Shown here piece after piece: positions 33,280 through 43,227 of a stretch of 64,000 nt of DNA (position 1 is the first letter of the stretch; each line of letters opens with the position of its first letter). The notes under the pieces were generated by a model. It searched no databases, had not been told where the DNA came from, and saw only the letters and a program-made list of their open reading frames with translations. The DNA comes from Patiria miniata (lineage: Eukaryota > Echinodermata > Asteroidea > Valvatida > Asterinidae), in contig NW_024037072.1 in assembly GCF_015706575.1 (NCBI RefSeq), positions 23,313,162-23,377,161 on the forward strand, read 5' to 3'. A program made the translations under genes and the position numbers.

Positions 33280-33693
33280 TACGAAAGCCCTGTAGTGCCA
33301 TCGAGTATATATTTTGTCCAAGTTCGTTTTTATGAGATATATTTTTCCCAAAGTTCGTTTTTACGAAATACATTTTGTCGAAGTTCGTTTTATGAGATAC
33401 ATTTTGTCGAAGTTCGTTTTTATGAGATACATTTTTCCCAAACTTCGTTTTTACGAGATACATTTTTCCCAAACTTCGTTTTTACGAGATACATTTTGTC
33501 GAAGTTCGTTTTTTATGAGATACATTTTTCCCAAAGTTCGTTTTTACGAGATACATTTTGTCGAAGTTCGTTTTTATGAGATACATTTTTCCCAAAGTTC
33601 GTTTTCTCGTAAAAACGAACTTTGGGAAAAATATATCTCATAAAAACTAACTTGGACAAAATATATACTTGATGGCACTACAGGGCTTTCGTA
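33280..33693. mobile_element. TIR element built of 30-bp tandem repeats
   Basis: Ends TACGAAAGCCCTGTAGTGCC and the inverse are flanked by AGATAT on both sides (33274-33279, 33694-33699). The TIRs extend about 80 bases. Most of the interior is about eleven tandem units of 29-31 bases (AGTTCGTTTTTATGAGATAC with TTTTCCCAA or TTTGTCGA). A single opposite-orientation end closes the element. No coding function. Confidence 0.85.
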
Positions 33694-33699
33694 AGATAT

Positions 33700-34181
33700 A
33701 ATACATTGTGCGTTTATTTCTTTCTCAACATAAATTCTTGGTGTAGATATGTACAATTCACAGAAAAGTTTAAAGCCAGTAAAGGTTTTAAGGAATTATT
33801 TTTAAGCCAGAGTTTCTCATCGTCATCTGAAGTAAAACGGAACGGTAGGGCCTCAGTAACAGAAATAGAGCTTGCCGTTCAAAGCAACAACATTTATCTG
33901 AAGTAGGTTATTAAAAAAATGACCTTTCGAAACTGAAAAAGTGTGAAACTGCCGCCCCTTCCAAAAATATTCAGTAATATGCATTGATATTTTTTGACTT
34001 GCAGGCTCCTGTGGTATGGTCCCAAGTTTGTCAATTTACTCAATAGCAACCGATTGCAAACTAAACTAAATTCGGTCAACTTGGGGTGGTGTTTAAAACA
34101 AGCCGTTTCTGCGATTTTATACATGAAACTCCTTTACTTTCCATTCTAGCAAACATTTTATCGGAGATCGCTCACGTCCTG
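33700..34181. other. Intron or upstream flank of peptide gene 3
   Basis: It contains 33985-34075, the inverted counterpart of 17940-18050. No exon recognised. Confidence 0.4.
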
Positions 34182-34315
34182 AATTTTCTTGTTTGTACTC
34201 GTTGTTTTGTCACGTGACTCTTTGTGTGTGTTTTTTTAAAGACAGCTATTTGTCTTGACTAGATCAGGATTCAAACATACGTTTTGATATAGTTTGATTT
34301 TGCCTTGTTCTTCAG
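34182..34315 (+). promoter_or_regulatory. Conserved 5' block of peptide gene 3 ending in an acceptor
   Basis: TTGTTTGTACTCGTTGT, TTTTTTTAAAGACAG and TTTTGATATAGTTTGATTT are followed by GCCTTGTTCTTCAG at 34315. This is the same arrangement as 3200-3352 and the other two loci, and it reads as an acceptor or a TATA-plus-initiator promoter. Confidence 0.5.
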
Positions 34316-34436
34316 GGAATTTGAGGCTTCCCATCGCAGATACACACCGAGACGACACTGAAGCTTTTAGAACGTCTTGTGAACATCATTCTTACCGTTT
34401 TTTTCTCGCAAGAACGCTACAGCAAACATACCAAAT

Positions 34437-35136
34437 ATGGTGAGTTTTTTGAATTCCAAGTGATGAATTTATAACAATTTAATAGGTATCCCTGGGACGG
34501 TTTTTAACATACGCGCTATACGTGCGGTAATCAAGCATCGCAAATATTATTATGCAACGCACTTGATACACCCCCACGAGCACATGACTACTGCGGTATC
34601 AAATGGAGACTGCCGTTTTGCTCGAATGTATTAATATTTACACCGACGACGGTCTAATTGACATAAAATGACCACGCCCCCATTGATACGAATTGACCAA
34701 GATTTTAGTGAGAAAAAGGAAAGAAAACAATGCCAGCGCGCTCCTCATCAATGCAACTATATCGCTTTTGATCATTGACGTCTTGGGTCAAAGCTAAGAA
34801 TTGGTTAATTTGTTTTTCCACGTTGTCTCTACCCCTCTGCAGAGAGCTATATTGTGCGTATGCGCCTTGGCGCTCTTCTGTGAGGCAGCCATTGGTATGC
34901 CCTACGTCGATGCGGACGACGAATTCGACGATGCCCTGATGACCAAACGGGTCGTGGACATCTTGTCTCCATCCTCACACTACCTGGACAAGCGGGACTT
35001 CTGCCAATCAGACTGCTCTTTCTGTGCCAAATTCCTCACCGACATGATCCTTGATGCCTGTGTCAGTGGTTGCCGGGGCTCGACTGACAGCCCCGACCGT
35101 CAGATGTGGTTCATGTGCGCCCCGTACATTGACTAG
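34437..35136 (+). CDS. Eclosion-hormone-type secreted peptide precursor, copy 3
   Basis: The ATG at 34437-34439 ends the 5' exon (34316-34439) and is followed by GTGAGT. The coding exon is 34843-35136, giving 98 residues. The signal peptide is identical to copy 1 through residue 19. The acidic spacer ends Lys-Arg 36-37, with a second Lys-Arg at 51-52 just before the peptide DFCQSDCSFCAKF. Six cysteines are spaced C-x3-C-x2-C-x11-C-x3-C-x14-C, so processing would give a peptide of about 46 residues. The intron is only 403 bp and contains the repeat block also seen in copy 1 and at 56215-56275. This is the most compact and complete member of the cluster and looks functional. Function is inferred from precursor layout and cysteine spacing only. 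Confidence 0.65.
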
Positions 35137-35313
35137 ATAGAGACTTCCCACTGGTAACTCTAATTATACACACGTCTAGGAGACAGGACATAGTAACCTT
35201 CCCCTTATCAATATTGACTGACAAAATATTGCCCTACCCTTTACTTTAGCCTGAATACGCTACCGCTAAATAATGCTACCAAATTCGAAACATTTTTTGT
35301 GGAGTCTCTTGTA

Positions 35314-35654
35314 CAGGGTGAGTTAAAAAGAAAGTTACCCAAATTAAATATTTTTTTTATATTAAAGAGCAGTCAAATTTTACACAACAATGAATGAAAC
35401 GTCCACGTTGCATTGCACTCAATAGGCGTTCATCGGTTCCTAGAAGCGCAAATGATCAGTGGTGAAAAGCCGAGTTTTGTGATTTTTTTTTATTGAATCA
35501 ATAAATAGAGTATGCAAATTACGTGAAATTTTCAAAGTAAAAAGTCATTTAATAAGCTGTACTTTATCCCTGTGATGCTAGGTGTGAAATGGAGCAAGCC
35601 ACATATTTTACAAATATTTTTCGAATTGGGTAGCTTTCTTTTTGACTCACCCTG
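35314..35654. mobile_element. TA-target MITE (CAGGGTGAGT ends), copy 2
   Basis: CAGGGTGAGTTAAAAAGAAA and the inverse TTTCTTTTTGACTCACCCTG lie between TA dinucleotides (35312-35313, 35655-35656). Length 341 bp, noncoding. It lies about 175 bases past the stop codon of peptide gene 3, possibly inside its 3' UTR. Confidence 0.88.
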
Positions 35655-35950
35655 TATACTCATATATACAAGCTACATAGCTTTACGGCTGTTTTGATGT
35701 ACAGAATTTGGAGATCCACAACCTAACCAGAAGCAAGTGTTTTTTTACCTCCGCAAATGATTGAAAAGTTTAGGCCTATGTGGGAATTTCTGTCCACGAC
35801 TGTACTGGTTGAGTATTAAAATTGGAATATGGTTATATAAAGATTCTTTTGCGAAGGACAAATCTTTCTCAAAGCTTGACGAGTTATTATTCTAATACGT
35901 CTTATTCTAAGACTGCTTTTTGCCAATTTGTGGTTTTCTTTTCACCTTGA

Positions 35951-35956
35951 AATAAA
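35951..35956 (+). other. Candidate polyadenylation signal of peptide gene 3
   Basis: AATAAA lies in AAATAAAGAAAGCATTTCCCC, the phrase conserved downstream of copies 1 and 4. Confidence 0.35.
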
Positions 35957-36499
35957 GAAAGCATTTCCCCAGTTTATTGTTAAACAGAGATTCGGAGCAC
36001 AAATTTAGTGTAGGTTTTAAAGATTCTTTAAAATACCTATGGATTTCATGAAGTGAACAAATAAAAATATAATAAATGAATATAATTTAACATTAATGTT
36101 ACCTTATAGACTTGTGTGCGTCCCATAACCCCAATTGTAAAGACTTGCCCCGACCAAAACTTTTCAATCATACTAATCTCAACCTAAGGAATCTTTTTAG
36201 TTACTCAGTAAAATTCTTCCCGAAATAGTGTAGTTAAAACATTAGGGCGACATTAAAATGTCTCTCTTTTGCCTTATATCTACATTAATGTCAGATAATT
36301 TTACTAGAAAGTGTTTACCTAGGGTAGGATTTGGAAGAATACAATACTCATGCTTGTCCTCTAATGCCAATGCTTTAAGGCACTTCATATACGGAGTGAT
36401 TCGAGCTTTGATCTGGCCAGCCGACCCTGGCAACTCGGTCTGCTAGAAGTAGCCTACACAAGCAAGCATTGAACCAGTATTGTCAAAGCTGCACTGCTA

Positions 36500-36990
36500 T
36501 ACTGTTCTGTTCAAAAGTAGTGGCTTTTCCAACATAAAATGCACACTTCAGAAACAATTATCGCAATGGGCTTACAAAATAGATTCATTTGTAAAGGTAT
36601 CTTTATCGGCATTTTATGATGGAAGTCCCGCGGCCCGGCAAGCATTACTTTCGAAATCAGAGTTGCCATGCATCTATAAAACGTTTTTTTTTGCTCTTTT
36701 CGTTTCAGCAATATAAAAGATATTCAATTTTGAATGAGACATCGAAAGACAAATATAGTCCTCTCGTGTTTAATTGTGTAATGATTATTTTACAAATTTA
36801 GAGAATAATTTGCCGACCAACAACAACTCAGTTTTGGCTCGGTAGACTAGTTGCTGTACAGCAAGTTGCTTTCAGTGCAGCAATAGCGGTGCTTGGTATC
36901 GACTTAATTGCAGCGGTTACACGTTTAACTTACTCCAACAATTTGCTCGTTAGCGGGGTGTAGACCTTTTGCCTAATAAATTCATAATTA
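36500..36990 (+). repeat. Dispersed repeat blocks
   Basis: Positions 36600-36850 resemble 58130-58370 (AATATAAAAGATATTCA, ATTATTTTACAAA or ATTACTTTACAAA, then TAACTGAGTTTT-like). Positions 36860-36965 resemble 61065-61185 (CCAACAATTTGCTCGTTAGC). Class unknown; no coding region supported from 35660 to 37020. Confidence 0.5.
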
Positions 36991-37024
36991 TGCATGCATG
37001 CGCATGGGCCTGGCGGCGAGAAGC

Positions 37025-37270
37025 AAATGCGGTCCATTGAAAATTAACAGGGGTCCAAATATTTGGGTCATTTTCTCTCAATTTGTCCAGGATTTGCCGC
37101 TTTTGTTTCTTTAGAAACCCTCTTAACTCATAGGCATTACTTTCTGGCCTAAGCGTGTTTTGGGGGCACAGAATAAAATAAAAACATTAAAATTCGCTTT
37201 CGTCCCGCGCGCACGTGGATGAATGAAATCAGCAGGGTCCCTTTCCGCACGAGTGGAAAAAATAACTGTG
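37025..37270 (+). repeat. Diverged inverted duplicate of 2590-2840
   Basis: See the partner entry. Here the block lies between the peptide gene 3 flank and the Ngaro retroelement. Confidence 0.45.
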
Positions 37271-37445
37271 TGCTGTTTGGTACCCGTCCAAATTTCGGGC
37301 CGGATTGCGGTGCTGAATCTCGACTGGCTTCACAGAGGCTAACATGAGCCGTGATTCGTCGTGTCTGAGGTAAACACATCCGCTTCTTTTCGTCTCTTCT
37401 CGGGAACAGTACGATATAAGGTTAGTTTCCTTTCAAATAGTAACC

Positions 37446-37856
37446 TATTTGCACAACCGTCTTTGTTTCCATTCAACTCCGGTATCTACAGGATTTAGAT
37501 ATAGGTGAGATAGATTTGCGTAGAAACCGAAGCCAAAGGAAAGTTTGGAAAGTGAGGAAGGAGGTCGGGAGGGCGGGGGAAAGAAAATAACTTACCGGGA
37601 GCTGACCACCAAGGCCGAAGTATTTTCTTACCGGCTTTGACGCCTACCACCATGCCGTCCTTTGCTGACTCGTTCCTTCTCTTCCAAGTACTCCCAACCT
37701 GTCGCCTTACTATACTCGGGACTGCGTAGAATCCTACGCTGCCCTCAACGACGACGGTGGTGCAAATAGTATTTATTTGCACAACCGTCTTTGTTTCCAT
37801 TCAACTCCGGTATCTACAGGATTTAGATATGGGTGAGATAGATTTTCGCCGAAACT
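37446..37856. repeat. 83-bp direct repeats 328 bases apart
   Basis: Positions 37446-37528 and 37774-37856 share TATTTGCACAACCGTCTTTG, ACTCCGGTATCTACAGGATT and GGTGAGATAGATTT with few differences. They lie on the 3' side of the Ngaro element. Ngaro-type elements have split direct repeats at that end, so this pair is a candidate, but I could not match the enclosed 245 bases to the opposite end. Confidence 0.5.
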
Positions 37857-38049
37857 TGTCCCCTTTTTGGCCTTTGAAAACCCCGAACGTCCTCACATAC
37901 ACCCCAATCCTCACCCAAACCTCAAATGAAAGCATGGGCCTGTCCGATAGGGAAAAACAAGACACCGGACTAGTTGTACCTGCATTAACACTCTCTTGCT
38001 TTTTCGTTTTCTTTTGAATTCGTAAACCATAAAATTAATCAATATGCAA

Positions 38050-39462
38050 ACTTATCTATGCCAATTGCTCGGCGACTGAATCAATTTTTCCTTGTTTTGT
38101 TTTGTTTGCCTGTTTGGTCCCATTGGTAGGTGAAGGCAGTCACAAGTGACATCAAGGGCACCTGCAGGCTGCCCCGGGAAAGCTACTTCAGCCCCAAGGC
38201 CCGAGTTCAGCAGCCTATAGAATTCCCCGGCGGTATCTGCCTTTGCACCATGCTCAGCTGGCAAGACCGCGTCACGTAGGGTCTGAATCGTGCTCTGACG
38301 CCTCATCACTCTCTCCACCTGTGTGTAGTGCTTGTATGTCTTCCGCGACGCCCATCTTCAGTGGTCCATTACCTGCTCCTCCGATGCGCCTAAGAGTCGC
38401 AATGTAGCCGCGACCCCTGCGCGACTACTGTGTGCCCGCAGAAGGTGATCTTCAAAGAAGTCTGAAGATGCAAAATATAACTTCAGTCGTGAGTTGGGTC
38501 CATTGCCGACGAAAGGCTTGTTGACTATAGAGACTTACGATTTGCCGATAAGGGTCGAAAGAGGTAGCCATCTTTCAAATCGCAGTTGAAAGACTTGGCC
38601 AAATTGACCATACTTTCGACCGCTCCAGCTGGGTCCATCTCTCCCTGGTCCTCCAGTTTTGGAATTATCACTAAGGACGATTCGCCCTCTCTTACCGTCT
38701 TGCCGATAGTATGATTGAATAAGAAATCGCCTCCTTTGATCCTTGTAATTTCACAGGATTTGGTTCTTCCTAGGTCACCAGCTCTATCCCCGGCCCACCA
38801 GAGAAAAAAGCCAAGTCCCGATGCAACACATAACGTTGAGAGAAAGGACCTTCGCCCTTGGTCAGGTTCAAGGATCGTTTGCTAATCTCTCCCACCAGCC
38901 ATCGCAATTTGTCGGAAAACATGGGAACTGCCTGTTTTGGAGTGATGTGAGATTCCGCCTGCTCCAATTGGATTGCCTTCAAGTATCTACGAACATGATG
39001 AGAAATGCAAGGGTTCCCGAACTGAGATCCTACTCGCCACACTTCGGTCCTACCGATTGAATTAAAATATGCCCTTATCTGTCCCACATAGGAGTCCACA
39101 GTGCCTGCTGCCAATTTACACGGACACCCACAAGAGAAAATCCCGTGTTTGCCAAGATTCGTACACCCTAAGCTGTGGATTTGCGTGCGACCTTTTGAGT
39201 CACGATCTATCAAAAATGTTAGGATATCATGTGGTGTCGCCGATTCCAGATCTACCCCTTCGCAACAGTATCCGTTGTCATGCTGCTCTTGCAGAAATCG
39301 ATCCAACGCCGTCACGAGTCTGCTTTTTTGCACTTCATATGCTCGGCTATCCAACTTGTTTGTCAGCTCTGTCAACCTGGCTGCCACAGTGATCATCTTC
39401 AGAGACAAAGGCAAAAGAAAACAAAACACTTCCGTGAAAGGGGTGAGCCTGACGAAGAACAT
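38050..39462 (-). mobile_element. Ngaro part: tyrosine recombinase
   Basis: An N-terminal core-binding helical region (TALDRFLQEQHDNGY, YVGQIRAYFNSIGR) is followed by catalytic-domain hallmarks HSSRAG and TYKHYTQ. It would integrate the circular DNA copy without an integrase of the DDE type. Confidence 0.8.
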
Positions 39463-39463
39463 T

Positions 39464-40100
39464 TTAGCATTTTATTGCGATTCCCGATGGCAATCCCAAA
39501 ACTGATCCGAAAAACAGCCGAAGCTTGCGCTGGAGTTTTAGATATCCCGACGTCGACAGGTGTACATCATCCGCGAGGTCTTGTTGCCCGATGTAATCAT
39601 TCGAGATAAACTGCCAGCCAGCTTCGAGACAGACATCTCTCAACAAAGAGTTGACTACGGCAACTGAGCGGTTGACGCTCACCATTTTGGTCTGGCAGAT
39701 GGAAGAGAGGACAAATACGCAGCTTGAAAATTCTTCTCTGATCCGTTCGGCTGCCACTCGAAATACTCTGACCGCTTCCTGTGCACCCTGAGAGTAGTCG
39801 ACCAATCGGCTGAAGTCATTGATGCCTCCGTGCAGAACTGCCACCTCCGGCTGAGAAGCTCTGCAGGCTAACACCAGCTTCCTATAACGCGGACATTTTT
39901 GCTCCTCCATTGACTGACATTTGTGCGTTCAAAGCCTTGGGCCAGCCGAAACCTTCGAGTCCTCTGAACATCGAATCTGATACGAGGAGAATGGAGTGAC
40001 GCTTAGAGTGAGAGATATCATGCTTCGGAGCGGCCGTGCTTGGGAAATAGCACTGGAAGGCCCAGAGCTCGAACCCCAGCCCTTTGACATTCGGGACATA
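39464..40100 (-). mobile_element. Ngaro part: SGNH-hydrolase-like region
   Basis: VSDSMFRG (block I serine), LHGGINDFSR (block III) and DDVHLSTSGY (block V Asp-His) are the signature blocks of SGNH/GDSL esterases. A hydrolase of this type is a known accessory of some Ngaro elements; its job there is unknown. Confidence 0.75.
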
Positions 40101-40599
40101 TCCAGCCGAAGATGGGTATTCTGCAACACCCGCTTGACCTACCTCAGACAAGCGAATGGTCTTCCTTGCAAAGGATTTCAAGTGGGGCCACCAAACCTTG
40201 GGCTGATCATGTTTCGGCACCACCATAGTGACGACCAGATCTCCCCATTCCTGGAACAGCCTGATAAGAGAGGCGACTAAGGCAAATGGTGGAAAAACAT
40301 AAAGTACTTCGGCCCGAGCGAAGACGTTTACGCCCTCCGAACCCGGTACCGGAAACCTTGAAAAGAGCTTGAGCGGGTTCCCATTCTTGCGTGCAGGGAC
40401 ATTCGATGGGAGTGCCATCAAATTGAAGGTGAAAACCGTTGGACCTCCCAGCTCATTCTGTAGGAAGCCCCACAAGTGAGGTGATAGACGAGCGTCTGCC
40501 TTTGATGTTTCCCTTGACGGAGCATCCGCTGGATTAGCTTCAGATGGTACCCAGGTCAACTTGAGAGAGAAGTTCGCCTCCAAAAGAGAGGGCAAAGAT

Positions 40600-42313
40600 G
40601 AACTTCAAAATTCTTGTGAGTGGTTTGGATCTAGCTCGGAGGCCAGTCCATGCATCCACCAGGCTTCTGTTATCTCCGATCACATCCACCCTCCGATTCC
40701 ACAGCGAATCAAGAACTGAAAGCAGCACAAAATATAGGGCGAGAGCCTCCTTGCAGCATTATATCGGTGTTCGCCAAAATGTCTGCAGACCAATAATCCC
40801 CAAAATCGATACTGTCATCTGGTGAGACTATGTACCTCCCCACTTGTGACCAGATGCGTCCGCCGACAATGTGATGGACAAGTGCCGTTCTAGTTTCCAG
40901 GGGATCGGCTGTGAGAAGCTATCAACGAACCTCCAAAACAAGACCTCATCCCGCACTTGTGGCGACAGAGGAGTAGGCAAAAGATCATCAAGCGCAGACA
41001 TGAAAGAGAAGCATTCCCTCAGAAACAAGGATGCTGCCGGAAACCCCAGAGCGAAACTTTGGCCTTTGCCCACAAATCGTTGCATGTCCTTCAAAACTAC
41101 TCCGCCATCCTTCAAAAGTGCCTCTCGTACCTCAGCGAATGATACCTTTTTCTTCTCAGGAATTGAGAATGATAGGGACTTGGAGCAGATGCCAAATCCG
41201 AGATGAACCATGTTGTTTGATGGATGCAAGTGGCTTTTCTTTAAATTAACGAAAAAGCCCAATTTACACTGCATGTAGCAGACGATGTACAATGCTCTCA
41301 GAGCTCTCATGTGGGCGCCATCCCCCTGCATGTGTCGGGCACACTGAAATAAAACAAAAAATGATTGAAGAGTTTAATCCGACGCCTGCTTTTCCTGCCT
41401 ATCACTAAGATGGCACTCACCAATGAAACGATCGTCTATCCATATTTCCGTATGTATGCCTCTGTTCTTGAGCCATGTAGAGAGACAAAAGCCAATGGAT
41501 GAGTACACATATGTAAGTTTTTGAACCCGAAGGGAAGAGTGGCGTCATTGAAGAAGAAGCCCGCCCACTCAAAGCCACAAAAGGTTCTGGACTGCTCGGA
41601 CAAGAAGATTTTCTTGTATCCCTGGCTGTCATCAGTACTTGAGAAAAAAAAACGTTTTTGGCTATGGGCTTGACAATATCGCCTAAAGGCACGAAACCAA
41701 ATGGTGTGTCCTTGCACCGAAGATTTGGCCCATTCATTGACAGAACCAATCGCGGCTTCTTCGGTTCGACTGTCAAAGCATTGACGCACCTTGGTGGATC
41801 TACTTCTTTGACCTTACCCAAGACTTCGATGGATCCTTCTATCAAGCGCTTGGTAATTGTGTCGTTGATAAAGACGACATAATTCTGACAAATTGGTGCA
41901 TTTGAAAAATACATTTAGGGAGGTATTTCGGAACAGTAATTCCTGCCTCTGTGATGGGCATTAAACGGTTGAAAGAAATCATACAGATTAACTCCATGAT
42001 GAAGCCAACTCAGAACTTCTTCCTTATTGGGCGACTCTGACAAGACATCATCCCAAACATCGGGCTCATCATTTAATGAACCTGCTATAAAATAATTTGG
42101 ATCTCTGAATCTGAGCGCCTGTAAATCTGGAGGTAGCTTTCCAGAGAGAACATCAGCTGGGGTCGGTGCGAAAGGGACCCGTAAACCGCCTGATATGCCA
42201 TTGATATCTACCCATTGAAAGATGCCTCGTTTCCGCTTCTCAGCTTGCGTAGCGATGGGATCGAAGGATTGGTTGAGAGATCTCTCCCAATAATGGCTCT
42301 CCAGAATTTTCAA
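40600..42313 (-). mobile_element. Ngaro part: reverse transcriptase and RNase H
   Basis: Hallmarks are NALTVEPKKPRLVLSMN (palm entry), WIDDRF (catalytic Asp-Asp), LGF near GFFVNLKKSHLHPS, and SADASGHKWGG for RNase H. This is the DIRS/Ngaro type of reverse transcriptase. Confidence 0.8.
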
Positions 42314-42619
42314 ATACCGCTGATAATCCTAATAGAAACAATGCACACAAAATTGATGTACTTTAAGCTCATTCTATTTATTCATATTTGTACCCCCATG
42401 ATGAATTATTACACCATACACCACAAGCCACCAATTGTGATCACCTTTGCATTGACCGTCGTCCTGCCTGATACGACTAATCTCTGGAATTTAATGCTGT
42501 CCACAAGAAACACTCAAAATACATGAACTAAACGATACTAATCTTTTGTTGTCTCATGCCCTACAGTCTCAAGAGCATTATTATGATCTGACATAATTAG
42601 TTGTCTTAAATTATCTCCT

Positions 42620-43161
42620 TGCAGTCACGTGTCTGATGACCATTTTTCTGACATCGAAAGCAGGCCCGAGCTGACCAGGAGTATTTCTCATCCTCTGAGG
42701 ACCTCTGAATCCCATCTGGAAGAGGAGCGACCCCATTGAAAGCCCGCCCTGGCACCACGGAAACTTTGCTGCCTTGGTCTAGTTGAGCTCCCTAGCGCTC
42801 CTGCTAGTGTCTTGGATTCAGAAGGAGGTCCACTCATCCCCAGATGCTTTCTGGCAAAGCGCAGGCGTTTATCCGAATCTTCGCCGGTTATGGATTTGTA
42901 GATGTACATGGCGATCCCTTCTAGCTTTGCGTCTACGTGCTTATTGCACTCGGCCAATAAGTTAACATACAGCTGTTTTTCCTTCACATCTTCGGAAGAC
43001 AAAGGCTCAAATTCATCTACATATCTTCTGAGCATGGACATGACGAAGGCAACGTTACGATCATAGCCCGTCTCCATGCACGCTTTGAGCAGCTGCAGAC
43101 GTCTCGGCTTGTGGACCTCTAGCGCCGACTTGGCCTGCATGCACAATATGGAACATACCAT
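42620..43161 (-). mobile_element. Ngaro part: gag-like region with CCHC knuckle
   Basis: An alpha-helical, charged region at 42688-43161 is followed by an Arg/Gly/Ser-rich stretch. Near 42620-42665 lies a C-x2-C-x4-H-x4-C zinc knuckle (CFRCQKNGHQTRDC). Predicted role: nucleic-acid-binding structural protein. Confidence 0.7.
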
Positions 43162-43227
43162 CGCATTTACTATGACGGCCTAACAGGTCGGGCTAAACTG
43201 ACTCTTCCAAAATAAGGTGCGCTATAA

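Larger units (their letters stand above)
38050..43170 (-). mobile_element. Ngaro-like tyrosine-recombinase retroelement (DIRS order), broken
   Basis: Reading the minus strand, the order is gag-like region with zinc knuckle, reverse transcriptase, RNase H, SGNH-hydrolase-like region, tyrosine recombinase. This order and the extra hydrolase are known for Ngaro elements of echinoderms and fish. A 77-bp gap at 41344-41420 in the reverse-transcriptase region has the form of a spliceosomal intron (GTGAGT to TTTTATTTCAG); introns are known in DIRS-type elements. The element is a broken copy with several interruptions, perhaps five or more, yet all domains are easily recognised, so it is probably not ancient. 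Outer ends are uncertain; 37446-37856 and 43228-44690 may be its terminal parts. Confidence 0.85.

Noticed and set aside
33295-33640. Regular 30-base repeats resembling a CRISPR array
   Set aside because: Units are contiguous without unique spacers, lie between terminal inverted repeats, and the window is eukaryotic.
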